Counted from the stretch's first letter, positions 53,716 through 63,795 are shown. The stretch: DNA of 64,000 nt from Desulforhopalus singaporensis (GCF_900104445.1 NZ_FNJI01000018.1:37688-101687), one strand, 5' to 3'. Translations and numbers: made by a program. Notes: generated from the sequence alone by a model not told the origin.

Positions 53716-54159
53716 TTGTCTGGACAACATAACGAAACCTTTTCATCCAACCAAGAGAGAACTCTCCCTTCCCCTATGCAGTGTGACAGATTAATAAATT
53801 TGATCAAATCGTGGTATATACACGTCCGCGAAGAAACCATGGCACCCGCCCGCATGGTGTCCTTTATGGAGCAGCACGCAGAGACGTGTGACGTTTGTCT
53901 TGAAGATCGCAATCTCAGAGATGAGATCGCAAAAATCACGGAGATGATCCTGCCGGAATCCAAAATCCCTAAAGCTGTTCGACAACAAAACAGCGATGAT
54001 GACGAAGAGGATGACGACGACAACCAGGATGACGACGACAACTACGACGATGACGATGACAATGACGACGAAGAAGACGAAGACGAAGACGATGACAGCT
54101 ACGATGACAGCTACGATGATGACGAAGATGAGTTGATAGACTTGGACGACACCATGTGA
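53716..54159 (+). CDS. small acidic protein with HxxxCxxC zinc-finger-like motif
   Basis: 147 residues if begun at the TTG (53716), or 127 from the ATG at 53776; neither has a clear ribosome site. The middle part has RLINLIKSWYIHVREE and then HAETCDVC followed by a helix, the HxxxCxxC arrangement of zinc-binding anti-sigma (ZAS) proteins. The last ~55 residues are almost all Asp and Glu with a few Tyr, Ser and Asn. There is no membrane segment. The DNA of the tail is a GAC/GAT repeat prone to length change. Function not recognised; an anti-sigma-like or DNA-mimic role is speculation. A good promoter lies upstream. Confidence 0.65.
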   Translation: MSGQHNETFSSNQERTLPSPMQCDRLINLIKSWYIHVREETMAPARMVSFMEQHAETCDVCLEDRNLRDEIAKITEMILPESKIPKAVRQQNSDDDEEDDDDNQDDDDNYDDDDDNDDEEDEDEDDDSYDDSYDDDEDELIDLDDTM

Positions 54160-54204
54160 GAGTTCTCCATATGGCTTGTCCCGGGCATACCCCACTCCGG
54201 ATTT

Positions 54205-54246
54205 TTCGAGGCGACAAACGCGTCAGGATGCGCTTGTCGCCTCGAA
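54205..54246. repeat. strong hairpin between convergent genes
   Basis: TTCGAGGCGACAA and TTGTCGCCTCGAA are exact complements around a 16-base loop. It lies between the ends of the acidic-protein gene and the acyltransferase gene. It may serve as a terminator though no T-run follows the stem on either strand. Confidence 0.55.
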
Positions 54247-54319
54247 GCCCTGATTACTGAGTCTTCAAATGTTCTCCACCGTCATACCCTTTAGCTCTTT
54301 CCACCCGATGTCATGGGCA

Positions 54320-55108
54320 TTACTCGTCATTTGTCCATTTATTCAATTCTTCTGCAATGAAGTCATTGACCAACTGCTGCTCAACATCCCCTTTCCCTGA
54401 TATTTTTATTGGTTTTCCGAAAGAAAAGTAAGCAGTCCTGCCGGGAATAATACGTCCAAAGTCTTTTAATTTCCTGCCATTTTGCCAGCAGTCCGTTTTC
54501 AGGGCAAGGGGAATAATGGGTACGTCCGCCTTCTTGGCAAGCTTTACACCAATGGAACTCATCTGCTCCGGATCAAAGCGATAAGCTCTTGTTGTCTGGG
54601 GAAAAACGATCACGGAAATATCGTTTTTGATCCGCTCGACTCCCTCGGACATGACTGTTTTAAGGTCCTGTCGGGGATTAGTCCGCGTTACGGCAATCGG
54701 ATTCCTTGATTTCATGATATGGTGAAAAACAGGATAGGTGAGCAGTGATTCCTTGATTACATAGGTCACTTTTCTGAAGGGACGGACAATCCATGGCAGT
54801 ACAACCGTCTCCATCATGCTCATATGGTTACCGATGATCACTACGGGCCCTTCGGTCTTCTTAAGATTATCAAGCCCCCGAATATCCAGCATCACACCGA
54901 CAGTCTCTAAACTTTTCACCACCTCAAGACTGCTCATCATCCATCGTTCTCCATCATACATGCCCTTTCTGGCCATGCTGCTGGAACGAAGAACAATCAG
55001 TATCAACTTGAAGTAAAAATAGAGGGAGGGACACAATCTTGCCAGAAACGGTATTTTCTGCACCTCAGTCCTGTAATAAACACCACCTGATTCAACCATA
55101 TCGATCAC
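54320..55108 (-). CDS. PlsC-like lysophospholipid acyltransferase family protein
   Basis: 262 residues. After an N-terminal hydrophobic segment (about 28-45) the acyltransferase block 1 reads NHMSMMET (about 92-99), where most members have NHxxxxD; here Glu replaces Asp. Block 3 is VFPQTTRAYR instead of FPEGTRS, and block 4 is VPIIPLAL. So it belongs to the PlsC/LPLAT family, which adds acyl chains to lysophosphatidic acid or similar acceptors, but with changed catalytic motifs. The gene is transcribed alone on the minus strand. Confidence 0.82.
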   Translation of the reverse strand: MIDMVESGGVYYRTEVQKIPFLARLCPSLYFYFKLILIVLRSSSMARKGMYDGERWMMSSLEVVKSLETVGVMLDIRGLDNLKKTEGPVVIIGNHMSMMETVVLPWIVRPFRKVTYVIKESLLTYPVFHHIMKSRNPIAVTRTNPRQDLKTVMSEGVERIKNDISVIVFPQTTRAYRFDPEQMSSIGVKLAKKADVPIIPLALKTDCWQNGRKLKDFGRIIPGRTAYFSFGKPIKISGKGDVEQQLVNDFIAEELNKWTNDE

Positions 55109-55183
55109 CGATCAACTTGAAGATAATTTTCAAAAAGTAGAAAAAAACACTGCCTGCTACACTCTCACAACCTTTATACTACT

Positions 55184-55996
55184 CTATCCCAAAGCTACAT
55201 CGAGAATCATCATCACCGTAAATCCGATCATGGTTGCCAAGGTGACAATATCTATATTCTTGAATTCTCGTTGCGACTCCGGAATCAACTCCTCAACAAC
55301 TACAAAAATCATAGCCCCGGCGGCAAAACAGAGGGCGTACGGCAAGACACCGCGTAAGTTCAGGACAAACAAGGCGCCAAGAACACCAGCGACAGGTTCG
55401 ACAAGCCCGGAAGCCTGGCCATAAAAAAAACTCTTGGTTTTCGACATTCCCTCTCGACGAAGAGGCATGGAAACCGCTGTACCTTCCGGGCAGTTCTGGA
55501 TACCTATACCTATGGCAAGAGCAATGGCTCCACCGATGGTCGCCGAAGGAAGTCCCGCCGCGACCGCACCAAAAGCTACGCCAACCGCCAGACCTTCCGG
55601 TATGTTATGCAGGGTAATCGCCAGCACCAGGAGAGTACTGCGCTGCCAAGATGTTTTAACCCCTTCCGCCTTTCCTGAATTCAACCCCGGGTGGAGATGG
55701 GGAAGGAATCTGTCTACCAGTCGCATAAATATCCCGCCTCCCATGAAACCGATTGTCGCGGTAAGCCACGGAATCTGTCCCAGATGTTCCGCCATCTCAA
55801 TCCCGGGAGCGAGCAGAGACCAGAAACTCGCCGCAATCATCACCCCGGCAGCAAAACCGAGCATACAATCCATAAGCTTTTGGTTGACCTCCCTGGTAAT
55901 AAAGACCAGGGAGGCTCCCAGAGCGGTCACGCCCCAGGTGAACAGTGTGGCAATAAAAGCCTGGGCAACAGGGCCAAGTGACAGAAATTTCTCCAT
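55184..55996 (-). CDS. ZIP-family divalent metal transporter
   Basis: 270 residues with eight membrane helices. Helix 4 contains [10 protein letters not shown] and helix 5 contains [11 protein letters not shown], the metal-binding pair of ZIP proteins, here with Asn in place of the usual His in the second. They import Zn, Fe or other divalent metals. Sequence style is that of ZupT/GufA-type bacterial members. No metal-responsive operator was recognised in the 244 bases upstream. Confidence 0.92.
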   Translation of the reverse strand: MEKFLSLGPVAQAFIATLFTWGVTALGASLVFITREVNQKLMDCMLGFAAGVMIAASFWSLLAPGIEMAEHLGQIPWLTATIGFMGGGIFMRLVDRFLPHLHPGLNSGKAEGVKTSWQRSTLLVLAITLHNIPEGLAVGVAFGAVAAGLPSATIGGAIALAIGIGIQNCPEGTAVSMPLRREGMSKTKSFFYGQASGLVEPVAGVLGALFVLNLRGVLPYALCFAAGAMIFVVVEELIPESQREFKNIDIVTLATMIGFTVMMILDVALG

Positions 55997-56240
55997 TCTA
56001 TCTCCTTCTCATAAAGGACCCGCGATATCTCACAGAACTCCTGGCCAGCCAATCTGTTCAGGGGGGCATGTTCTGAAAGCACGCAGCTTACGACATTTTC
56101 ATTGTGTCCATGAGGATGAATGCATCATAACAGATTTCGCAGGGAGACAGAAACGATAACTTTCAGAAATTACTACAGATCCATAGAAACAATAAATATT
56201 CCAGGCTCCCCGACGACATATCACCGCTGCAGGACGTATG

Positions 56241-58370
56241 TCATGCTTCACCTTGTTTTACAAAAGCAACCGTAAACTTCACCAAGCTTCCCTTGCCGGG
56301 CTCACTTTCAACCCCGATTTTTCCGCCCATCAGCTCAACCAGCTGCCTGGCTATCGCCAGCCCCAAACCCGCACCGCCATGTTTTCTGGTAGAAGAATTA
56401 TCTACTTGGGAAAATTCGGTAAACAAATTATCCAGCTGGCACTCGGAAATACCTATCCCTGTATCGGCTATGGCAAATTCGACTATCGTCCGCTCCCTTG
56501 TTGTTTTCCTGAGAACAACAGATATTGTTACTTTTCCATGTTCTTTGGTAAATTTGACACCGTTGCCGACTATGTTGCTCAAAAGTTGCCCCACTCTCTG
56601 CTGATCTCCAACCACCATTTGAGGTATGGTGCTGTCCAGTTCAACAACCAGCTCGATATTTTTATCCCTTGCCTCTGGCCCCAGCGAACAGACTACGCTC
56701 CAGACTACTTCAGATAGAGAAAAGGGTGCCTGACTCAATTCCAAATCGCCTGAATTCATTAAAGAAAACTCTAGTATATCGTTGAGCATCCTCATCAAAT
56801 CACGGGAAGCCTGCTGGGCTTTCTCGATATAGCCACGCTCCTTCTGCGGCAGATTACCAAGCAGGGCCAGAGAGCCCATGCCGATAATTGCATTCATCGG
56901 TGTCCTCAACTCATGGCTCATGTTCGCCAAAAATTCCGATTTTACCCTGGAAGAAGCTTCGGCTATCTGCTTGGCCTTTATAAGCCTCTTTTCACGCTCA
57001 CCGAGTTCTCTGTCCATATTGACGAAGTTGTTACTGAGCTGATGAATTTCCAGGATATGCGTATCAATTCCGCTGACCAGCGATGCTTCTCCCGCTATCT
57101 GCGACGTCTGGTCGGACAATTCGTGCAACGGTCTGGTGATGGTATCGGAAAAACGTCCGATCCGGCGGGATACAAAGAAGTAAAAACATATATAAAAAAG
57201 CACCATCAATCCCACCGCTCCATATCCTATCTTATCGGAGAGAGCACGAAGCAGATAAACAGACCCAAGCACCCTCTCTTCATCGATCAGTATCATCAGT
57301 TTCCAGCCGGTCTCCACCACCATCTGCTTCATGGTCAGGTACTTCTTGCCGTCAATCAGCAATTCGGCGTGATCCACAGGGCTTTCAAACAGGTTTTTAA
57401 AATGCGAGGCAAAAGGACTGTTGTTGGTGAGAATATTATAACTCTCCGGCTTGAAAACCGTTTTCAGGATGGCTTCTTCATAGACATGCTCTTTCAGTTC
57501 CTTCAACCCCAGAAGATTTTCTATTTTCTCAGGCATGGCGATAATCATGCCGTTCCCGTCGACCATGAACATGTTGGCGGCGTAAGACAGCTTTCCCGAC
57601 AGAATATTGGCCACAAAACTCTCGATAGTAATATCAAGGCCGGTTACGCCTTCAAGGAACTCGCCATGGTAAATGGGAACCACACAGGATAGCATCCAGC
57701 CGTTTCCGGCCGGATCGAGATAGGCGCCGGTCCATTTCGGCTTTTTCTCCGGATTATGGCTTTTATCGGCCAGATAATAGAAATTGTACTTTTCCATGTC
57801 GATATGAGCGCCATACTGTTCGTACACTCTATCTATAAACGGATAGAGACGGTTCATATCGTCCCAGGAATTGAAGTACGCAGCAACAATATTGGGATTG
57901 ATATCTACGATACTCTTGAAGCCGACATCCATAGCCTCGGTAAAAATTGCCTTGTGGCGCTTTTTTGCCGTTATATTCGTATTTGCAGAATAGTAGAGGC
58001 TGGCTCCCACCTTATTGGTCTTGTAGAACACTCCGTTGGGTGCCACCCTGAATTCGGGCGAGCCGTTGGGCAGGCCGCACACATCAGGGTTGGCAAATAA
58101 CAACTCATGCTCTTTTTGCAGCACTGAAACCAGGCGCGATACTTCGGACAGCTTGTCACTTATAAATTGAGCCTCGTTTCTGAGAATGCTTTGACTGTGC
58201 ATCTTGGCATCGGCAAAGAGCACCTCGATGTTCTCTCTGGAAATATAAGCATTTATAGAAAAATACAGTATAACAAGCGCGACTTCGACAACCAGTATGG
58301 GGATGAGGGAATATTTGAAAAAATGGGTGGAAAGGACAGAACCTAATTTTTGATATCCGTTTTCTTCCAT
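56241..58370 (-). CDS. sensor histidine kinase with dCache domain
   Basis: 709 residues. The N-terminal membrane helix (about 18-38) and a second one (about 385-405) flank a large periplasmic dCache domain, with GASLYYSANTNIT, FNSWDDMNRLYPFI and PIYHGEFLEGVTGLDI. After a HAMP-like linker and coiled coil come HisKA (His in ANMSHELRTPMN, about 490) and HATPase (NIVGNGVKFT, DTGIGIS, GGAGLGLAIA). No receiver domain and no adjacent response-regulator gene, so its partner is encoded elsewhere. dCache domains commonly bind amino acids or carboxylates. Confidence 0.93.
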   Translation of the reverse strand: MEENGYQKLGSVLSTHFFKYSLIPILVVEVALVILYFSINAYISRENIEVLFADAKMHSQSILRNEAQFISDKLSEVSRLVSVLQKEHELLFANPDVCGLPNGSPEFRVAPNGVFYKTNKVGASLYYSANTNITAKKRHKAIFTEAMDVGFKSIVDINPNIVAAYFNSWDDMNRLYPFIDRVYEQYGAHIDMEKYNFYYLADKSHNPEKKPKWTGAYLDPAGNGWMLSCVVPIYHGEFLEGVTGLDITIESFVANILSGKLSYAANMFMVDGNGMIIAMPEKIENLLGLKELKEHVYEEAILKTVFKPESYNILTNNSPFASHFKNLFESPVDHAELLIDGKKYLTMKQMVVETGWKLMILIDEERVLGSVYLLRALSDKIGYGAVGLMVLFYICFYFFVSRRIGRFSDTITRPLHELSDQTSQIAGEASLVSGIDTHILEIHQLSNNFVNMDRELGEREKRLIKAKQIAEASSRVKSEFLANMSHELRTPMNAIIGMGSLALLGNLPQKERGYIEKAQQASRDLMRMLNDILEFSLMNSGDLELSQAPFSLSEVVWSVVCSLGPEARDKNIELVVELDSTIPQMVVGDQQRVGQLLSNIVGNGVKFTKEHGKVTISVVLRKTTRERTIVEFAIADTGIGISECQLDNLFTEFSQVDNSSTRKHGGAGLGLAIARQLVELMGGKIGVESEPGKGSLVKFTVAFVKQGEA

Positions 58371-58655
58371 TTAGTCGGCAGCCATGCCCGATAAAGAATG
58401 GTACACGGCAAAACGCCCCAGGTTAGAGTTGTGAACAGGTTTTATACTCTTCTTTTTGCAGAAAAACCCAAGAATATTCTTGTAAAATACCCGAAAAAAC
58501 GGTTCTGCTGAAGAGAAAAAGTTCAATTCTTTCACCCTTTACTATCCGAAGAAAAAAGAATAATCCCTTTTTATTCTGGGAAAACGGCAGGGACGCCCGG
58601 CTGACATTTGCTACTGTCCACAGCGGGTAAGCTGGTAAAAACAGCCGCCCCGGTG

Positions 58656-59885
58656 TCACCTTGCAGCGCGGCCAAACAGCTTCTGCATAACCGCCAGAAT
58701 CCTGATGTTCATCAATCGACCGAGCACTCTTTTAGTGCCGGCCTCACCTGCCCCCGGGGATTTATCCAAAAAACCCGAATAGAGCCTTACCCACCAGAAC
58801 ACATGCCGGGGATGATGAAAAAAGCGCGCAGCCAGCATCTCTGTTTTGGAGGATACGCCATAATACGCCCGAACCCACCAGGAGGAAGGCACAAAAGTCT
58901 CCTTGAGAATTTCAGCAACGGTTGCCGTTTTCCGCAACTCCTTGAGTTTTCTCTGCGGCCAGCCGACAAACGGCTTGGGTTCCAGTCGTTTTTTCTCGCC
59001 GGTTAAGGCGACAAATTCTTTGGGGACGTTGTCATGGTTCCAGGGCGTGATATGATGCATGGTCGGCAACGATTTGTAAAGAAGCGGATATCTTTTCCCT
59101 ATTCCATCCCAATCAAGCGATCGGCAGTTTTTTTCCACAAAGCCGACCACATCAGCTATGTTGATCAGTTTAAAGTTTTCATAGCTGATCGGCGAACGGA
59201 CACCATGCAGAAAGAGGTAATTGAGCATCTCTTCGTCACCGAAGGTAACGGCACCGACATCACCGACCGTAATTTTTTTTGCCGATCTATATAAACGGTC
59301 AAAATCAACATCCGGATAGTAAGGCGGACAGTTCGGGTACAGTCCGCGGTGCAGCTCAAAACAGACCTTCATTTCCCCGACCGTCTTATGCAGGGGAGGC
59401 AGGTGGTAATGATCGGGAGGAACCGGTGAACCGGAGCTGGCAAATCCCATTTCCCTCAGCAATTGCTGGGCGTCGTCGACTTCTTCTTTCCGAAACAGGA
59501 TATCGATATCCCGCATCGGCCTCAAAGCCGGATCGGGATAAAGGGTAAAGCAGAGCGCGGCTCCCTTTATAACAATAGGAGAGAGGGAATGCTGCCGCAT
59601 AAGTGTGAGGACCTCCTGCAACACCTCTATCCGCATGCGGGCGCAGTGTCGGTGACGATTTTCCAGCACCTTCAGTGTCATGCGCACTCCGCTCGGATAA
59701 TCGCACCCGGCCTCCTCGAGATGCTTCCTGAGCAATGGCGCCATTCCCTCACGTTCGGCACACGCCACCATATTTTCCCAGTCGGAGAAATCACGGCAAT
59801 ACTCGCGCAGCATGTTATGCTGGGTGTTGTGGCCGTCTATCCTGGCACAGACATCAAGAAGCGGATATCTTATCATGACATTCAA
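58656..59885 (-). CDS. nucleotidyltransferase family protein (NTP_transf_5)
   Basis: 409 residues. The catalytic region is around 125-150: IVIKGAAL, then LRPMRDIDIL with the two metal-binding Asp of nucleotidyltransferases, and a third acidic site in VCFELHRGLYP. The rest is helical. Proteins of this family are often encoded beside HprK-related kinases and PqqD-like proteins in surface-polysaccharide or peptide-modification clusters. The start overlaps the end of the kinase gene by about 30 bases (ATG at 59885; another at 59876), so the two are coupled. Confidence 0.82.
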   Translation of the reverse strand: MNVMIRYPLLDVCARIDGHNTQHNMLREYCRDFSDWENMVACAEREGMAPLLRKHLEEAGCDYPSGVRMTLKVLENRHRHCARMRIEVLQEVLTLMRQHSLSPIVIKGAALCFTLYPDPALRPMRDIDILFRKEEVDDAQQLLREMGFASSGSPVPPDHYHLPPLHKTVGEMKVCFELHRGLYPNCPPYYPDVDFDRLYRSAKKITVGDVGAVTFGDEEMLNYLFLHGVRSPISYENFKLINIADVVGFVEKNCRSLDWDGIGKRYPLLYKSLPTMHHITPWNHDNVPKEFVALTGEKKRLEPKPFVGWPQRKLKELRKTATVAEILKETFVPSSWWVRAYYGVSSKTEMLAARFFHHPRHVFWWVRLYSGFLDKSPGAGEAGTKRVLGRLMNIRILAVMQKLFGRAAR

Positions 59886-60729
59886 GAAAATCGGGACCGG
59901 CTGATGGCCTGAGAAAAATATTTTCGAGATCGTCGAAACTGCCGTAGGTAAGGGTATAGGATCTGCACTGCCGGACTATGGATGAAAGATCGGACATCCC
60001 CATATTATTCAGATTTCTGGCATTCACATAACTCTGTACAAGAAAAAGACAGCTTTTTGCCGGCGAGATCTGCCCGAACTCAACGGCCGCCCCCTTGATA
60101 AATTTAGGAAAAATGATATGGGTCACCTTCCGCTGTTCTAAAGAGAACCTATTGTTCACCAGCCTGTGTGGAATCATTGAGCCTTTTGCACAGGAAATGA
60201 TCCGGCCGCCGAAATCCTCGGGTAAAAGCCAGGATTCATGTTCCCGGTCCACTTTCAGGTTTATCGGCCGGGTCAAGGGCATCATGGAGCCGTCCTTTTC
60301 CAGAAAGACCAGCTCATCGCTGAGATAGCTGAAGCCGTTTTTCACCAGCCAGGTGGTAAGTGTTGATTTGCCGGAGCCGCTTTTTCCCGGCAGGATAATG
60401 CAGCAGTTGTCGTCGGCCACCGCTCCCGCATGGATTGCATGTTGCCTTTCGTTTTTATCGATACAATGAAAAATGACTTCGTTCATCAGGATATAAGCCA
60501 GCTGATACGGCGATTCGCCGTGATACAACAGCTTTTCCCCATCCCACAGCGACAGCATGGGCGCCGCCCCAAGAGAAAGAATCCGGTACCGTTTCAGAAA
60601 ACTCCTCGATTGCGTCCCCGGAAAATCACTGAAGAGGAATTGCGCAAGATTGTACCCGTTATTATCGTTGCATTCGATCTCAAACAGCCGATCATTGAAG
60701 CCGGCCTGAAAAACCTTTGTATATTCCAC
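59854..60729 (-). CDS. HprK-related kinase
   Basis: 291 residues. The P-loop GKSGSGKST (115-123) is preceded by HAIHAGAV and followed by SYLSDELVFLEKDG, the arrangement of the C-terminal kinase domain of HPr kinase/phosphorylase. The N-terminal ~90 residues are not those of true HprK, and no PTS genes are near. It resembles the HprK-related A-type kinases that occur with a nucleotidyltransferase and a small PqqD-like protein; the first partner is the next gene, while no PqqD-like gene is visible here. Its substrate is unknown. Confidence 0.82.
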   Translation of the reverse strand: MEYTKVFQAGFNDRLFEIECNDNNGYNLAQFLFSDFPGTQSRSFLKRYRILSLGAAPMLSLWDGEKLLYHGESPYQLAYILMNEVIFHCIDKNERQHAIHAGAVADDNCCIILPGKSGSGKSTLTTWLVKNGFSYLSDELVFLEKDGSMMPLTRPINLKVDREHESWLLPEDFGGRIISCAKGSMIPHRLVNNRFSLEQRKVTHIIFPKFIKGAAVEFGQISPAKSCLFLVQSYVNARNLNNMGMSDLSSIVRQCRSYTLTYGSFDDLENIFLRPSAGPDFLECHDKISAS

Positions 60730-60857
60730 CGTACGATTACCTGACCTGTAAGTATAACATCATGTTCTGGATATAGAATTATATAGTGCAAGAAGACTAG
60801 CCAAGTATCGTCAGGTTGGCAATCTTTTTTCAAGAAAGCGGATGGTGTTGTCACCTT

Positions 60858-63422
60858 TCACCCTTTATCCTGTTCCGGCGATCCACCCAGTTCCCGAACC
60901 CTGGCGACTGCATCATCATGCAGTGCCTGAATTTTCGAAGACTTGCGAAACAGACGCTCTCTGGTCTGTTCGCTTCTCTGCAGCTGTTTTTCAAGAACTT
61001 TCAAATCTTCAAAATCCTGCACTTTTTCGCCGTTGCCCTTTATCCTGCCGATCTTCAGGGCTATTTTTTCAAGCTCGTCAACGGCTTGTTTTTCCTCTTT
61101 TTTCACCCTGGCCAGCCGTTTTTGAAATTCGAACAGCTCATCCATGGCTTCTGCAAGTTCTCCCGCGACACCTTCTTCCGGCCTGGCGTCAAGATCGATC
61201 TCTTCTGCGGCATGCACCAGTGCAGTTGCGTGAAGCCGAGGCAGTACCCGCTCAAGGCTGTATCCGGTGATATCGATCAGTTTTGACTGGTTGATTTTAA
61301 ACGGCATAAACACCAGGGCCGAATCAAGCGAATGCTCAAGAATCGTCGCAGGATCAATGTTTTCCACCAGCAGCGGTTGAGCCGGAATCCGTACCTCGTC
61401 AAAAAACTGCATCAGGGTGTCGTTAGCAGCTTGAAAATCCGCAGAACTCTCCGTTATAACGCGTATTTTCGCCCGCTTCCACAGAGGGTTCCTGGTCACC
61501 AGGTAGGCCAGCAGCAGCATCAGCCGGCTGCTGTTATTTTCCACCTCCCACCAGATATCGATCCTGTCGCGATTCTTGTCCGGCCTGACCAGGTTATCCC
61601 ATTTCGACTGGTCGCAGTGAAAGACAATAAGATTGTATCCCAGTCGGTGGGCGGACCTGAGATTATGACCGTACTTGAGCTGTTCCAGTCCGGAGAGTTG
61701 ACTTTCCAGCTCGCGATACCAGTTAACCAGGACACTGTTGGGTTGCAGGGGACCTACGCCATGGCTCAGGAGTAAGTTTTTAAATGTTGATGCAAAATTG
61801 GTGGAGGCGACCACGACTGGAAAACAGAACACGGTGGCTTTTGCGATATCTTCCACCAGCTCCCGGCGGGCGTCGTCCTCGATTTTTTTTCTTGACCACC
61901 CGGACCCGGGCACAATCCGCACAGCACTCATCAGGCCGGTGTCACCGCAGATCCAGTCACCAAAAGTGAGAAGCTTCTGCCGGGTATCACTATGGTTGGT
62001 AAAAGCGAGCAGATGCGGATACCAGTCATTCTGGTGTTCGGCGACAGCAGACATCTGCTGAAGGTACCTGCGTACCTGGCTAAACGCGTAAGACCTGCCG
62101 GCATCCGCCCACCGGGCGGGCTTTGCGCTGCTTTTGAGATAGAGATAGATACTGAACATGAAGCCGAAGGCAACGATGCCGTGCACTGTATCAAGGGCGA
62201 TTATGATCGAACCACACAGCAGGCAGCCGGCAAGGCTGACATATTTATTGAAAAATCTGAACCTGGGCCTGAACGATGGAGATTTGGTGGCTGCCTCAAA
62301 GTAGGTGGCATAGTTAAGAAGGCCATATGAGATAAGAAAGAAAATTGAGACGACCTGGGCAATGAGATTGAGTTGGCCGAGATTGATTGTCACAAGCGCA
62401 ATTGCACCGGTAAGCAGCACTCCCCGCCGCGGGTTATTGGTTGGCCCCGCCCCTTTTGCAAAAAAAGTGAGTAAAGGGAAGATGCGATCCCCCCCCAGTG
62501 ACTGCAGTATTCTGGGAGCCCCCATAAAAGAAGCCATCGCCGAAGAAAGCGTTGCAGCAATTACACCTACATCGATCAGGAACCCATATCTCGCCACCTT
62601 CTGCATCGCCCGGTAATCTGTGGCAAGCTCCTGGTTGGCAAGGGTTCCGCCAAAAACTACGATCACGGCAAAATAGACAACAATCGACGTTGCAACCGCA
62701 CTAAACGTTCCCACCGGCAAACTCTTTCCGGGATCCTTCAGATCCCCCGACATGCTTACCCCCTGGGTAAATCCTGTCACCGCAGGAAAGAAAACAGCAA
62801 AAATAGCCCAGAACGGCGGTCCATCGCCGGGCGGCAGCCAGTTGGCGACAAACATCGATTCCTGCCACTGCTCTACTCCACCCAGGAAAAAAGAAAATAG
62901 AGCCGCACCGATCAAAAACATAACCACATATTGAAAGCGGGTGGCCCAATCGGCACCGAGCCAGGCGAGAAAGAACAGCCCGACGATTGCACCTGCGGCG
63001 ATGACTCCGGGATGAAGCGACACCTGGGGCAAGGCATGAACAGCCTCCCCGAACCCTATGCAGTAAAAAGCCACGGAGACAGATTGCGCGAGGTAAAGCA
63101 CAATCCCGATAGCACCGCCAAATTTATACCCCAGGGTGCGGGAGATGAGATAATAATCACCGCCTCCCTGCACCTTGATGTTGGTGGCTATCGCCGCCAG
63201 GGACTGACTGGTGATAATCGTTATGACATTGGCGATGGCAAGAAGAAGAAGCGCCTTGCCGACTCCGCAGCTTCCGGTTACGTAGCCGAGTCTTAGAAAG
63301 AGAATAATGCCTAGAATGGTCAGTATACTTGGGGTGTAGACACCGCCAAAAGTCGAAAGACGACCGGTAACTTCGGCCCGGTCATCAGCCGGAGTACGGG
63401 CCCGTTTATCTGAGGAAGACAT
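60858..63422 (-). CDS. SLC12-like (cation-chloride cotransporter-type) APC permease with long cytosolic domain
   Basis: 854 residues. The first ~430 hold 12 membrane helices beginning with GVYTPSILTILGIILFLRLG and QGGGDYYLISRTLG, the pattern of cation-chloride cotransporters and related amino-acid permeases. The remaining ~420 residues are soluble, with DWYPHLLAFTNHS and FGDWICGDTG resembling the C-terminal domain of bacterial SLC12 homologues. A coiled coil of about 80 residues ends the protein. The transported ion or amino acid cannot be read from sequence. It is encoded upstream of the HprK-related pair on the same strand but with 128 bases between. Confidence 0.85.
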   Translation of the reverse strand: MSSSDKRARTPADDRAEVTGRLSTFGGVYTPSILTILGIILFLRLGYVTGSCGVGKALLLLAIANVITIITSQSLAAIATNIKVQGGGDYYLISRTLGYKFGGAIGIVLYLAQSVSVAFYCIGFGEAVHALPQVSLHPGVIAAGAIVGLFFLAWLGADWATRFQYVVMFLIGAALFSFFLGGVEQWQESMFVANWLPPGDGPPFWAIFAVFFPAVTGFTQGVSMSGDLKDPGKSLPVGTFSAVATSIVVYFAVIVVFGGTLANQELATDYRAMQKVARYGFLIDVGVIAATLSSAMASFMGAPRILQSLGGDRIFPLLTFFAKGAGPTNNPRRGVLLTGAIALVTINLGQLNLIAQVVSIFFLISYGLLNYATYFEAATKSPSFRPRFRFFNKYVSLAGCLLCGSIIIALDTVHGIVAFGFMFSIYLYLKSSAKPARWADAGRSYAFSQVRRYLQQMSAVAEHQNDWYPHLLAFTNHSDTRQKLLTFGDWICGDTGLMSAVRIVPGSGWSRKKIEDDARRELVEDIAKATVFCFPVVVASTNFASTFKNLLLSHGVGPLQPNSVLVNWYRELESQLSGLEQLKYGHNLRSAHRLGYNLIVFHCDQSKWDNLVRPDKNRDRIDIWWEVENNSSRLMLLLAYLVTRNPLWKRAKIRVITESSADFQAANDTLMQFFDEVRIPAQPLLVENIDPATILEHSLDSALVFMPFKINQSKLIDITGYSLERVLPRLHATALVHAAEEIDLDARPEEGVAGELAEAMDELFEFQKRLARVKKEEKQAVDELEKIALKIGRIKGNGEKVQDFEDLKVLEKQLQRSEQTRERLFRKSSKIQALHDDAVARVRELGGSPEQDKG

Positions 63423-63795
63423 AACTCACCATAATATTTTTATAAAAGATATCCGCTGGCAACTCCTGAGGGCTGACCAGCATTGGTGGAATTGCGAGCA
63501 CCGGAACAAACCGCGCTTTTCGCTTCCGCCGGGAGTTGCCACAGCTCCTATCCTACCACATGTTTATCTATTTTTTCCGACCGATTTTACAAGATAAACG
63601 GTGCAGGAATTTCCATCCCCGACATCATACGGGCTCACCGTAATTTTTTGTGGAAAAATCGGAATTGATTTTTATCTTATCTTGGATCACTCTTGTCCCA
63701 AATAGCATTTAAACAGGAAAACCCTCTTGTTAGATGTGGTATAAAGTTTTTACGCCAATAAAAACAGAGCCACAATCAACGAAGAGGGTTAGTCC
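63423..63795. other. intergenic region and left end of an IS4-like element
   Basis: 373 bases with no gene. The left part should carry the transporter promoter. AACCCTCTT (63720-63728) and its complement AAGAGGGTT (63782-63790) lie just ahead of the transposase start and may belong to the left end of the insertion sequence; the exact end cannot be fixed from one side. Confidence 0.45.

Noticed and set aside
53985..54140. GAC/GAT repeat as a CRISPR or tandem-repeat array
   Set aside because: It is the codon repeat of an Asp-rich protein tail with no spacer structure.
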